DNA from: Symbiobacterium thermophilum IAM 14863
GTDB lineage: Bacteria; Bacillota; Sulfobacillia; Symbiobacteriales; Symbiobacteriaceae
Direction of reading: 5' to 3'
Assembly: GCF_000009905.1 (NCBI RefSeq)
Contig: NC_006177.1
Span: 3,296,595-3,360,594 of the forward strand
Length of the DNA stretch: 64,000 nucleotides
A model generated the notes under the pieces. It was not told the origin of the DNA. It did not search any database and saw nothing but the letters and a program-made list of their open reading frames with translations. Positions 41,375 to 49,844 of this stretch are shown one piece after another (within the stretch, counting starts at the first letter, position 1; each line of letters begins with the position of its first letter). The translations under genes were made by a program, and so were the position numbers.

Positions 41375-42547
41375 TTAAATGACTTCGTAGATGAGACACT
41401 TCAGGTAGTGGCTCTCGTCGTACCCGACCACGATCGGGTGGTCGACGGCCTGTGCCCGCTCCTCGACCAGCCTGAGGCGCCGGCGGGCGTCCTGGGCCGC
41501 CTCCGCCACCACGGCCTTGAACAGGTCCGGCGTCATGTGGTACGAGCAGGAGCAGGTGACGAGGAACCCGCCCTCGGTCAGCATACGGAGGGCGCGCAGG
41601 TTGATCTCCTTGTATCCCCGCGCCGCGCCTTCCAGTGCTGCCTTGTTCTTGGCGAAGGCGGGCGGATCCAGCACGATGACGTCGAACCGTTCCCTCTGCG
41701 CCTCCATCTGTCGCAGAATGTCGAAGGCGTTGCCCACCTGGAACCGGATCCGGTCGCGCAGGCCGTTGCGCGCGGCGTTCTCCTCCGCGGCGGCGATCGC
41801 CTCCGCGGAGGCGTCCACCGCGACGACCTCCCTGGCGCCGGCTGCGGCCGCGTTGAGCGCAAAGCCGCCCACGTTGCAGAAGCAGTCCAGCACGCGCCCG
41901 CCCGCCGCGTAGCGGCGCACGGCGTGGCGGTTCTCCCGCTGGTCCAGGTAGTACCCGGTCTTCTGGCCCTCGGCCACGTCCACCGCGATCTCCAGCCCGT
42001 TTTCGACAATCGTGATCCGCGGGTCGAACTCGCCCCGCAGGAAGCCCTTACGCTCCTCCAACCCCTCCAGACGGCGCACCGGCACGTCGTTCCGCTCGTA
42101 GATGCCCCGCGGCCGCAGCAGGTCGACAAGGATATCGACAATATCCGGCAGCCATTTGTCGATGCCGAGCGCGAGGGTCTGCACCACCAGGATGTCGCCG
42201 AACTTGTCCACGATCAATCCGGGCAGGAAGTCCGCCTCGCCGAAGACCACCCGGCAGGCCCCCGTGTCCGGAAGCAGCTTCTGCCGGTACGCCCAGGCCC
42301 GTTCGAGGCGGCGCCGGAAGAACTCCCGGTCGACGGGCTCATCGTGGGCCGTCAGCATGCGGACGAGGATCTGCGACGCGGGGTTGATGTACCCCTTGCC
42401 CAGCAGCCGGCCCCGGAAGTCCACCACGGTCACCACGTCCCCGGGAGCGAACTCGCCCCGGATCTCCTCCACCTCGCCCTGAAAAATCCACGGATGACCC
42501 GCCTGGACCCGCCGGTGGCGGCCCCGGGCCAACTGCACAACCGCCAT
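41375..42547 (-). CDS. RlmI-like 23S rRNA cytosine-C5 methyltransferase
   Basis: The 390-residue SAM-dependent methyltransferase has an N-terminal PUA RNA-binding domain (HPWIFQGEVEEIRGEFAPGDVVTVVD), a central domain (GLIVDKFGDILVVQ) and a Rossmann-fold catalytic domain (VLDCFCNVGGFALNAAAAGA, VIVLDPPAFAKNK, TCSCSYHM). This is the RlmI/YccW architecture for m5C1962 of 23S rRNA. ATG at 42547 is chosen with GGAGATGTGTCC upstream. It is convergent with no neighbour and lies upstream of the CtsR operators. Confidence 0.9.
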   Translation of the reverse strand: MAVVQLARGRHRRVQAGHPWIFQGEVEEIRGEFAPGDVVTVVDFRGRLLGKGYINPASQILVRMLTAHDEPVDREFFRRRLERAWAYRQKLLPDTGACRVVFGEADFLPGLIVDKFGDILVVQTLALGIDKWLPDIVDILVDLLRPRGIYERNDVPVRRLEGLEERKGFLRGEFDPRITIVENGLEIAVDVAEGQKTGYYLDQRENRHAVRRYAAGGRVLDCFCNVGGFALNAAAAGAREVVAVDASAEAIAAAEENAARNGLRDRIRFQVGNAFDILRQMEAQRERFDVIVLDPPAFAKNKAALEGAARGYKEINLRALRMLTEGGFLVTCSCSYHMTPDLFKAVVAEAAQDARRRLRLVEERAQAVDHPIVVGYDESHYLKCLIYEVI

Positions 42548-42667
42548 GGACACATCTCCCTCCACAGACAGATTCGGCACCAGCGCAACGTTAGCCTGCC
42601 CCCGACACCGGCGCGTCATGGAAGCCAACGCAGCCGGGCATCCTACCCGGCGAGGAGGGGATGCACG

Positions 42668-42925
42668 TTGGGGCGCAGCCGTGAACCCGGGAGCGTCAGC
42701 ACGTCGGTGACCGGCGCCCACGCGACCGGCCACCACCTGAACGAGGCGGCCGAGCGGGGCGAACCGGCCCGGGACGTCCCGCTGGAAGGGCTCGTCTGGA
42801 TCGAAAAGGAGGACCAGGCCAAGCAGGGCATGGCCCGCAAGGGGGACATGCGGGACGCCGCTGCTGCGCCTGACCGGCCGCACCCCGCCGGGAGACCCGA
42901 CCAGGGTGGCCGGCAATCCCACTAG
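42668..42925 (+). CDS. 85-residue hydrophilic protein
   Basis: TTG at 42668 follows GAGGAGGGGATGCACG, a strong ribosome binding site. The product is highly polar (GHHLNEAAERGEPARDVPLEGLVWIEKEDQAKQGMARKGDMRDA), with no membrane segment or known domain. Its last 20 bases overlap the start of the exported PepSY-like protein, which has a weak ribosome binding site and may need this gene's translation. It could be a coupled leader gene rather than an independently working protein. Confidence 0.5.
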   Translation: MGRSREPGSVSTSVTGAHATGHHLNEAAERGEPARDVPLEGLVWIEKEDQAKQGMARKGDMRDAAAAPDRPHPAGRPDQGGRQSH

Positions 42926-43787
42926 CCGCGGGCGGGGGCCGAGGCGGCACTGGCCCGCCTCCGCCCTTGCCGTCGCGCTCGCGGCGTTCCTCACCGTCCC
43001 GTGCACGGCCGTTTGCCGGGCATCCCCTGCGACGGACGCAGCGCCCACCGCCCGGACGGTGCCGGCGGGGAAGGAAGCCGCTCCCCCGGAAGCGGTCCGG
43101 ACGATGTCAGCTGCCCAGGGGGAGGGCCTGCCGATCCCCGGGGACTGGATCCCTCCCCTCCCCGCCGTCGCCGGCTTCCGGCTGGTTCTCTCGCCCCCGG
43201 CCGGCCCCGGGGGCGCGCCGCAGCCGCTGTACGCCACGCACCCCGATCACCGCCCGGTGATCGCCCTGGTCCTGGACCGGCTGGTCGGATCGCGCCTGAC
43301 GGCCGGCACGGCGGAACCGTCCGCCGCAGGCGGCGTGCTGCACGTGGCTCTGCGGCGGGGCGGGCACCTGGCGGTCGAGCCCGCCGGGGAGTGCCCCGAT
43401 GCCGCGGACCCCGGGGAGCGAGGGTACGTCTGCCCCCCGTCGCCGAGCGATGTGGTCCTGCGGCTGAGCGACGGCCGGGCGGTGCGCGTGCGCAACCCGT
43501 GGATGGCCGGGTGGCTCCAGGAGGGGTGGCGCGCCCACCTTCCCGTGGGCGCACCGCAGCTCCTCGACCGTGACGCGGCGATCGCCCTGGCGAGAGAACA
43601 AAGCGGCCTGCCGGCGTGGCAGGCGCGCTTCGTCGATGCGTATCCCGTTGAGCGGTCCGGCGGGACCGAGGTGAGGCCGGCGTGGCTGCTGGAAGCCGAG
43701 CTGCCGGCCGGGCAGCGGATCCGGCTGGTCCTCGACGCGCAGACCGGGGAGGTGCTACGGCTGGTCCAGCTGGAGGCGCTGCCGTAA
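42906..43787 (+). CDS. Exported protein with C-terminal PepSY-like region
   Basis: The 293-residue product has a signal peptide (RRHWPASALAVALAAFLTVPCTAVC), a Pro/Ala-rich linker to about residue 85, a central beta-rich region and a C-terminal part like PepSY (RDAAIALAREQSGLPAWQARF, AWLLEAELPAGQRIRLVLDAQTGEVLRLV). PepSY domains often inhibit proteases or bind the envelope. The GTG start has a poor ribosome binding site. It is convergent with the EF-G paralogue, 15 bases away. Confidence 0.75.
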   Translation: MAGNPTSRGRGPRRHWPASALAVALAAFLTVPCTAVCRASPATDAAPTARTVPAGKEAAPPEAVRTMSAAQGEGLPIPGDWIPPLPAVAGFRLVLSPPAGPGGAPQPLYATHPDHRPVIALVLDRLVGSRLTAGTAEPSAAGGVLHVALRRGGHLAVEPAGECPDAADPGERGYVCPPSPSDVVLRLSDGRAVRVRNPWMAGWLQEGWRAHLPVGAPQLLDRDAAIALAREQSGLPAWQARFVDAYPVERSGGTEVRPAWLLEAELPAGQRIRLVLDAQTGEVLRLVQLEALP

Positions 43788-43802
43788 CGGGCCCGAGCCC
43801 GT

Positions 43803-45890
43803 CTACTCGGACTCCTCCTTGCGGCTGGCCTGGGCGGCATCGATGACCGCCTTGGCCACCTGGGCCGGGGCCTCCTCGTAGTGGTCGAACTCCATGGTGA
43901 ACTGGCCGCGGCCCTGGGTCATCGACCGGAGGTCGATGGCGTACCGGTGCATCTCGGCGAGCGGGACCATCGCCTTGATGATCTGCTTGCCGTCGCCGGT
44001 GGGCTCCATGCCTGCGATGCGGCCGCGCTTCTTGTTCAGGTCGCCCATGATGTCGCCCATGTAGGACTCGGGCACGACAACCTCCAGCCGCATGATCGGC
44101 TCCAGCAGGATCGGCTTCGCGTTCATGAACGCCTGCCGGAACGCGTTGCGGGCGGCGATCTTGAAGGCCATTTCGGAGGAGTCGACCTCATGGTAGGAGC
44201 CGTCCAGCAGGGTGCAGCGGACGCCCGTCACCGGGTAGCCGGCCAGGACGCCCTCGGCCATGGTCTCCTGCACGCCCTTGTCGACGGCCGGACGGAAGTT
44301 GAGCGGGATCGCGCCGGCGAAGATCTTGTCGACGAACTCGTACTCGCCTTCGGGCAGCGGCTCGATCTCGATCTTGCAATGGCCGTACTGGCCGCGGCCG
44401 CCGGTCTGCTTCTTGTGCTTGTACTCGCCCTGCGCCCTGCCGCGGATGGTCTCCTTGTACGCGACCTTCGGCTCGCTCAGGACGGCCTCCACACCGAACT
44501 TCCGCTTCAGCCGCTCGATCATGACGTCCACGTGGGTCTCGCCGAGGCCGGAGAGGATCGTCTCGTGGGTGACCGGGTCACGCCGCACCGTGAAGGTCGC
44601 GTCCTCCTCGGCCAGCCGCTGCAGACCGGAGCCGATCTTCTCCTCGTCGCCCTTGGACTTCGGGCTCACCGCAACGGAGTAGACCGGGGCGGGGAAGTCA
44701 ACGGGCTCCAGGACCAGCGGATTCGCCTCTTCGCCCAGGCTGTCGTTGGTCTGGGTGACGGCCAGCTTCGCGACGGCGATGATGTCGCCCGGGCCGGCCT
44801 CGGTGACCGGCTCCTGCCCCTTCCCCTTGGGGATGAAGATGTTGCCGATGCGCTCGCTTCGGCCCCGCGTCACGTTGTACACCGTCTGGTCGCTGGTGAT
44901 CTTGCCGTTGAAGACCCGCATGACCGTCATGCGGCCGACGAACGGGTCCGCGGTGGTCTTGAACACCAGCGCGCTGAAGGGCTGGTTCTCGCCGATGGGC
45001 TGGCTGACGGGCTCGCCGTCAGGCGTCTGGCCGACCAGGTCGCCCCGGTCTGCCGGAGACGGCCCGTAGGCGACGATGGCGTCCATCAGGGCGCTGACGC
45101 CGATGTTCCTGGCCGCGGCCGCGACGAAGACCGGGACGATGTCGCCCTTCACCACGCCCAGCCGCAGGCCCCGCTCCAGCTCCTCCTGGGTGAGCTCGCC
45201 CTCCTCGAGGAACTTCATGGTGAGCTCATCGTCGGCCTCGGCCGCCAGTTCCATCAGCTTCTCGCGGATCTCCGCGACCTGCCCGTCGAACTCGGCGGGC
45301 ACCGCTTCTTCCTTCACCTGCTTGCCGGAGAACGTGTAGGCCTTCTGCCTGACCACGTCGACGACGCCGGAGAAGCTGGCCTCGGCGCCGATGGGCAGGT
45401 GCAGCGCCACGACGCCCCGCCCCCAGGCCTCCTCCAACGCGCTCAGGGTCTTGCGGAAGTTGGCGTTCTCCCGGTCCATCTTGTTGATCACGATCATCCG
45501 GGAGACCCCGGCCTTCCGGGCGTGCTCGTAGGTCAGCTCCGCGCCGACCTCGATGCCGGCCACCGCGTCCACCACCAGAACAGCCGTCTCCACAACCCGC
45601 AGCGCCGCCTTGACCTCGCCGACAAAATCAAAATACCCGGGAGTATCCAGCAGGTTGAACTTGTGGCCCTTCCACTCCAGCGGCGCAATGCCCATGGAGA
45701 TGGAGACCTTCCGCCGGATCTCCTCGGGATCGTAGTCCATCACCGTATTGCCCTCGTCGACGCGCCCAAGCCGATCCGTTGCCCCGGCCGTGAACAGCAT
45801 GGCCTCAGCCAGGGAGGTCTTCCCGGCGCCGCCGTGGGCAATGAGGGCAACGTTCCGCACCTTCTCGACAGCAAATCGTCTCAAGTCCAT
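43803..45890 (-). CDS. EF-G-like translational GTPase (FusA2 type)
   Basis: The 695-residue protein has the five-domain EF-G layout. The G1 motif reads AHGGAGKT (18-25) instead of the usual AHIDAGKT; G3 is LLDTPGYFDF and G4 is INKMDREN. The switch-I segment DYDPEEIRRKVSISMGIAPLEWKG fits the EF-G2 group rather than housekeeping EF-G. Domain IV and C-terminal signatures are normal (GRIAGMEPTGDGKQIIKAMVPLAEM). Genomes with this form usually hold a canonical fusA elsewhere; its own role is not settled. ATG follows GAGGAGGAG. Confidence 0.9.
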   Translation of the reverse strand: MDLRRFAVEKVRNVALIAHGGAGKTSLAEAMLFTAGATDRLGRVDEGNTVMDYDPEEIRRKVSISMGIAPLEWKGHKFNLLDTPGYFDFVGEVKAALRVVETAVLVVDAVAGIEVGAELTYEHARKAGVSRMIVINKMDRENANFRKTLSALEEAWGRGVVALHLPIGAEASFSGVVDVVRQKAYTFSGKQVKEEAVPAEFDGQVAEIREKLMELAAEADDELTMKFLEEGELTQEELERGLRLGVVKGDIVPVFVAAAARNIGVSALMDAIVAYGPSPADRGDLVGQTPDGEPVSQPIGENQPFSALVFKTTADPFVGRMTVMRVFNGKITSDQTVYNVTRGRSERIGNIFIPKGKGQEPVTEAGPGDIIAVAKLAVTQTNDSLGEEANPLVLEPVDFPAPVYSVAVSPKSKGDEEKIGSGLQRLAEEDATFTVRRDPVTHETILSGLGETHVDVMIERLKRKFGVEAVLSEPKVAYKETIRGRAQGEYKHKKQTGGRGQYGHCKIEIEPLPEGEYEFVDKIFAGAIPLNFRPAVDKGVQETMAEGVLAGYPVTGVRCTLLDGSYHEVDSSEMAFKIAARNAFRQAFMNAKPILLEPIMRLEVVVPESYMGDIMGDLNKKRGRIAGMEPTGDGKQIIKAMVPLAEMHRYAIDLRSMTQGRGQFTMEFDHYEEAPAQVAKAVIDAAQASRKEESE

Positions 45891-46203
45891 CTCCTCCTCA
45901 ACGGTTGATGGAACTGCGCTCAGCCGAGGGGCCCCCAGGCAAAACGGTTCGGACTTGCAGGCGGCGACGCAGGGGCGACAGGCGCACCGCGGGCGGTGCG
46001 CTTCCCGATGGCTGGGCGCCAGGCAAACCGCGTGATCACGGAAACCGAGCCCGGTAGACTTGCAACTTCGACCTGTCCGAAGGTGTCTCCTTCTCGCCGG
46101 ATCAATCTTGTCCGAAAGCGCTAGGCGTCCCTCCTAGATACTGTGCCACCGCCTTTCCAGCCATACGCATGTCCCCCACTTTCGCCCTCGGGTAAGGGCC
46201 CGG
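45891..46203. other. Gene-free stretch with 9-bp palindrome
   Basis: This 313-base gap separates the EF-G paralogue from the HAD gene. It contains GCGCACCGC/GCGGTGCGC around two bases at 45980-45999, possibly a terminator or operator. A 22-codon frame on the minus strand near 46100-46165 (MRMAGKAVAQYLGGTP) has a plausible ribosome binding site but no support. No clear promoter was found. Confidence 0.4.
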
Positions 46204-46860
46204 TCAGGCGGAGACCGCGCCGGAGAGCACCAGTGCGACCAGGTCCGAGGGCCGCTCCAGCCAGAAGTCCGGTTCGCCGGCCGCCAGCGCAGCCCGGTCC
46301 AGGGCCCAGCCGACGGCGGCCGTCCGGCAGCCGGCCGCCCGGCCGCACCGCAGATCCAGCGGCGAATCGCCCACCATGAGCACCCGGGGCCCCGGCTGGA
46401 CCCCCAGCAGCTCCAGGGCAAGCAGGGCGGGATCCGGCTCGGGCTTGTGCCGCTCGGTCTGGTCCTCGCCCACCACCACCGGAAAATGCGCCTCCAGCCC
46501 GCATACGGAGAGGCCGCGCCGGGCCAGGGGCGTGTACTTGGAGGTCACGACGCCCAGGCGCACGCCCGCCTGCCGCAGCGCGGCCACGGCATCGTTCACG
46601 CCGGGGAAGCGGCGGACCAGCCGGTCGTGGACGCTGAGGTTGTACTCGCGGTAGGCCTCGGTCAGCTCATCGGCCCGGTCGGGGGCGAACCGGGTCATCG
46701 TCGTGCGCAGCGGCTCCCCAAAGAACCGGTAGATCTCCTCCGGCGCCATCTCCAGGCCGAGCCGGGTCCGGAACACGTGTTGGAACGAAGTCACGATCAG
46801 GCGGTTCGTGTCGATCAAGGTACCATCGAGGTCGAACAGGACGGCGTCAAAATGCGACAA
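46204..46860 (-). CDS. HAD-superfamily phosphatase (PpaX/phosphoglycolate-phosphatase-like)
   Basis: The 218-residue hydrolase has HAD motif I (AVLFDLDGTLIDTN), motif II (VTSKYTPLARRGL), the motif III lysine (ERHKPEPDPAL) and motif IV (VLMVGDSPLDLRCGRAAG). The cap is helical (C1 type). This is the layout of PpaX pyrophosphatases and Gph phosphatases; the true substrate is unknown. TTG at 46860 is set by AGGAGG 8 bases upstream; GTG two codons earlier is too close to it. Confidence 0.88.
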   Translation of the reverse strand: MSHFDAVLFDLDGTLIDTNRLIVTSFQHVFRTRLGLEMAPEEIYRFFGEPLRTTMTRFAPDRADELTEAYREYNLSVHDRLVRRFPGVNDAVAALRQAGVRLGVVTSKYTPLARRGLSVCGLEAHFPVVVGEDQTERHKPEPDPALLALELLGVQPGPRVLMVGDSPLDLRCGRAAGCRTAAVGWALDRAALAAGEPDFWLERPSDLVALVLSGAVSA

Positions 46861-46932
46861 ATCGGTCACCCTCCTGTAAACGGGATTCGACCCGACGTCG
46901 AACCTTACCTGCGCACGGTCGACAATGGCAAC

Positions 46933-46958
46933 GGGAGCCCTCGACACCGAGGGCTCCC
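46933..46958 (-). terminator. Terminator after ferredoxin gene
   Basis: GGGAGCCCTCG/CGAGGGCTCCC pair as an 11-bp stem with a 4-nt loop, 17 bases after the ferredoxin stop. It is followed by GTTGCCATTG, so the U-tract is weak. Confidence 0.6.
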
Positions 46959-46974
46959 CCAAAACGTCCATATT

Positions 46975-47424
46975 CTACATTCTTCCCTCTGCGACGGCGA
47001 TCGGGTGCTGCTCGTCCGGCGCCAGGACGATGATCGCGCCCTTGGCGCAGACCTCCTCGCACTCCTTGCACCCGACGCACGCGTTGGGCCTCACCAGCAC
47101 GGCCGTCCCGAAGAACGGGCCGTCCCCAGCCAGCTCCAGGCAGTCGAACGGGCAGATGTCCACGCAGAAGTCGCAACCGGAGCAGGACACGGGGTCGATG
47201 ACCGGCTTCGGCCAGTCCGAGCGCTTGGGGATGCGAGGCTTGTAGACGCCGAACTCGTCCGCGATCGCCAGCACCGGGCAGCTGCGCACGCAGGCGTCGC
47301 AGTCGATGCAGAGCTTCGGGTCGATGTAGTGCAGCTGCTTCCGCTCGCCGCTGATCGCCTCGGTCGGGCAGACGGAAACGCAGGCGGTGCAGCCGATGCA
47401 CTTCTCGTCGATATAGTGCGGCAC
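46975..47424 (-). CDS. Four-cluster [4Fe-4S] ferredoxin-like protein
   Basis: The 149-residue electron carrier has four cluster motifs in order: CIGCTACVSVCP, CIDCDACVRSCP, CSGCDFCVDICPF and CVGCKECEEVC. It has no signal or membrane helix and should act in the cytoplasm. Its partner is unknown; NERD-like and cytochrome genes follow in the same direction upstream. GTG at 47424 is chosen because AAAGGAGGGAGAACC precedes it. Confidence 0.88.
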   Translation of the reverse strand: MPHYIDEKCIGCTACVSVCPTEAISGERKQLHYIDPKLCIDCDACVRSCPVLAIADEFGVYKPRIPKRSDWPKPVIDPVSCSGCDFCVDICPFDCLELAGDGPFFGTAVLVRPNACVGCKECEEVCAKGAIIVLAPDEQHPIAVAEGRM

Positions 47425-47447
47425 GGTTCTCCCTCCTTTGGGGGCCA

Positions 47448-48071
47448 CTAGCCGGTCTCGGGCAGGCGCCCCTCGCGCAGCCGGCGCGTGATCCGGTAGC
47501 GCAGCGGCCTGCTCAGGGCCGGGCCGGGCTCCAGGTTGGCGACGAACCCGGCCAGCGACTCGGGGTTCAGGACGGGCACCCCGTCCTCCTCTTGGTCGTC
47601 GGGAGCGCGCATGCGGGAGAGGAGCACCAACGGGAACACGGGCAGGTCCGCGGCCTCACGCCAGCCGCTGAGCTCGGACCGCACCCAGTCGGCGCACTGC
47701 CGCGCCCGGTCCGCGGCCCCCGCCAGCCGCCGCCTGGCCCGGGCCGACCGCGCCTGCCCCGGCGAGTGCTCAACGCACACGGCCAGGAGCCCCGCAGGCC
47801 CCACCAGGAGGTAGTCCGGGCGCTCCCCGGGGGCGGCGGACCAGTCGGTGATCACCCAGTCGGGCTCCAGGGCCTTCAGCGCCTCCTCGACGCCCCTCTG
47901 CCCCGAGCGCTGCTGCAGCCGGGTGAGGGCCAGGGAGCCGACGACGCCGAACAGGAAGATCCCGAAGGTGGCGAACATGTTGAAGATGCGCATGCCCGTC
48001 ACCTCCGACGCCCGGAAGAGGCTCCCGACCAGGAAGGCGATGAGCAGCAGCGTGATCAGGTACCCCCGCAC
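47448..48071 (-). CDS. Membrane protein with NERD-like domain
   Basis: The 207-residue product has two N-terminal membrane helices (about 4-20 and 28-48) and a region resembling the nuclease-related NERD domain (VEEALKALEPDWVITDWSAAPGERPDYLLVGPAGLLAVCVEH). The active-site pattern is only partial, so nuclease activity is doubtful. GTG follows GGGGGTGAACCC. It lies between the ferredoxin gene and the cytochrome c gene, all co-directional. Confidence 0.65.
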   Translation of the reverse strand: MRGYLITLLLIAFLVGSLFRASEVTGMRIFNMFATFGIFLFGVVGSLALTRLQQRSGQRGVEEALKALEPDWVITDWSAAPGERPDYLLVGPAGLLAVCVEHSPGQARSARARRRLAGAADRARQCADWVRSELSGWREAADLPVFPLVLLSRMRAPDDQEEDGVPVLNPESLAGFVANLEPGPALSRPLRYRITRRLREGRLPETG

Positions 48072-48107
48072 GGGTTCACCCCCATCCCCCGTCGAGCCTT
48101 CCCTGCG

Positions 48108-49046
48108 CTACTTCAGCCCCAGCAGGTAGTCGGCGATGACCGAGATCTCCTCGTCGGTCAGCCGGTCCTCGAAGGCGGGCATGTAGTACGGCCCCTCGGA
48201 GACGACCCGCTCGCTCAGGTCGATCTCGGTGCTGGTGATCGCCCGGTTCTGGCTCCAGTAGATGGGCATCCGCTCGTCGTGGGGCATGGCGTTGGGTCCG
48301 CTGGCCCGCTTGATCCACTCCACCAGGAACTCCTTGTCGATGCCCCAGAGGCCCAGCTGGCTCAGATCCGGACCGATGTAGGCGCCCTTGGATCCGATGC
48401 GGTGGCAGGTCAGGCACTGGGTCTTCGCCAGATCCCGCAACAGGGCCTTGGCGGTGACGTTGACCTCCTCGGGCACGTCGGCGTCAGGCAGCGGGATGAC
48501 GCCGGTCTCGTCAGGCGTCAGGTCAGCCGCGGGGATCGGCGCCTTGGAGGAGTCGCCGACCATGTACCACTGCGAGCCCGACGGGTCATCGTACATGATG
48601 AACAGCGTCAGGGCCTTCACGGCCTCCTCATCCAGCGGGCCGCCGTGCTCCTTCAGCCACGCGGGCATCTCGGTGTAGGACATCCAGGCGTCCTTGCCCT
48701 CGGGGGTCTTCACCCGGACCCACTGGTAATGGGCCGCGTTGCCTTCGCGCCCCCGCGCGATGGTGTCGAAGAGGTAGGCGTAGATCTCCTTGCCGGCCGG
48801 GGAGGCGGGGTCCACCCGGAACTCAGCCCGGTTGAGCGGCATGCCCACGACGCCCTCGCCGTACGGGCCGTGGCACTGCACGCAGTTCTCCGCGTAGATC
48901 TGGGCGCCCTTCAGCACGTACTCCTCGTGCTGCCTGTACTCCGCGGTGGCCATGCGGAACGGCTCCCGCACGCCGAGGCCCAGCAGCAGCAGCGCCAGAG
49001 CCAGCGAGAGCAGCGTGATGATCTTGTACTTCCTCTCGTTACGCAC
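48108..49046 (-). CDS. Membrane-anchored diheme cytochrome c
   Basis: The 312-residue product has an N-terminal membrane anchor (about 8-26) and two heme c attachment motifs, CVQCH (about 55-59) and CLTCH (about 212-216), each in a cytochrome c domain with a later methionine (MPAWL; MPAFEDR). It is the last gene of the cytochrome bc-type operon and probably carries electrons from the Rieske protein to the oxidase on the outer face. GTG follows AAAGGAGTTCACCGCCT. Confidence 0.92.
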   Translation of the reverse strand: MRNERKYKIITLLSLALALLLLGLGVREPFRMATAEYRQHEEYVLKGAQIYAENCVQCHGPYGEGVVGMPLNRAEFRVDPASPAGKEIYAYLFDTIARGREGNAAHYQWVRVKTPEGKDAWMSYTEMPAWLKEHGGPLDEEAVKALTLFIMYDDPSGSQWYMVGDSSKAPIPAADLTPDETGVIPLPDADVPEEVNVTAKALLRDLAKTQCLTCHRIGSKGAYIGPDLSQLGLWGIDKEFLVEWIKRASGPNAMPHDERMPIYWSQNRAITSTEIDLSERVVSEGPYYMPAFEDRLTDEEISVIADYLLGLK

Positions 49047-49075
49047 AGGCGGTGAACTCCTTTCCGGGCGCCGTT

Positions 49076-49240
49076 CTAGTAGTCGCCGATCCAGCGCTGG
49101 ATGAAGTAGACGGCGGCCAGCACGCCGAGGAACAGGGTGAGGACGATCAGCAGCTCAGTCGCCTCGGAGACCCTCACCCCGTGGTACCAAGGGGTCGGAA
49201 TCGGCGACGCGTAGCCCAGGAGGTATGCCAGATCAAACAT
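49076..49240 (-). CDS. 54-residue single-helix protein of the bc complex operon
   Basis: Too short for usual gene finding, this frame starts ATG after GGGGGAGGAGGGGCAGTCCG and lies between the Rieske and cytochrome c genes. The product has a polar front with PTPWYHGVRVSEATE, one membrane helix (about 29-47) and a tail QRWIGDY. It is likely a small accessory subunit of the bc complex. No family is recognised. Confidence 0.75.
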   Translation of the reverse strand: MFDLAYLLGYASPIPTPWYHGVRVSEATELLIVLTLFLGVLAAVYFIQRWIGDY

Positions 49241-49259
49241 CGGACTGCCCCTCCTCCCC

Positions 49260-49796
49260 CTAGATCTTCACGGCGTGCTCGGGCTCGTGCCGCGGCCGCT
49301 CGGTGATCTTGCCGGTGTTGACCAGCACGGTGCCGTCCGGCTCCACGATGACCTCCATCATGTCCAGCGGCCGCGGGGCCGGTCCGGCGATGTTCTGCCC
49401 GGTGATCTCGTACACCGAGGCGTGGCACGGGCACATGAACTTCTTCTGGGCGGCGTTCCAGGGGACGGTGCAGCCCAGGTGGACGCACTTCCAGTACAGG
49501 GCCATCAGCCCGTCCTCGCTGCGGGTAAGGTAGTACTTGCCCTCCCGCACCATCACCACGTCGCCGATCTCCATCTCGTGGGCCTTCACCGGGGCGGGCA
49601 CGATGCCGCCAAAGCCCGTCAGCTTGATCGGCCACAGCATGCCGCCGGCGCCGGCGCCCGCGAGGCCGAACATCGCCCCGATGGTGGCGAACATGGTGCT
49701 GCGCAGCAGCTGGCGGCGGGTCATGCCGTCTGCCGCAGGACCATGGGCGGGCGGAACCGCCGCCGCAGCAGCGTGGACCTGATTTTCAGCGGCCAT
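49260..49796 (-). CDS. Rieske iron-sulfur protein
   Basis: The 178-residue protein carries the 2Fe-2S cluster of the bc complex. A Tat-like signal/anchor (TRRQLLRSTMFATIGAMFGLAG) precedes the Rieske domain with CVHLGCTVPW and CPCHASVY, including both Cys-His ligand pairs. It takes electrons from quinol and passes them to cytochrome c. ATG at 49796; the cytochrome b C-terminal-part gene lies 48 bases upstream. Confidence 0.95.
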   Translation of the reverse strand: MAAENQVHAAAAAVPPAHGPAADGMTRRQLLRSTMFATIGAMFGLAGAGAGGMLWPIKLTGFGGIVPAPVKAHEMEIGDVVMVREGKYYLTRSEDGLMALYWKCVHLGCTVPWNAAQKKFMCPCHASVYEITGQNIAGPAPRPLDMMEVIVEPDGTVLVNTGKITERPRHEPEHAVKI

Positions 49797-49844
49797 GGAG
49801 TCTCACCCTTTCCCAGAGGTATGTCAGTCGGCGGCGATGCCGGC

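Noticed and set aside
46100-46165. 22-codon frame between the EF-G paralogue and the HAD gene
   Set aside because: A possible ribosome binding site is present, but the frame is too short and nothing supports conservation or function.
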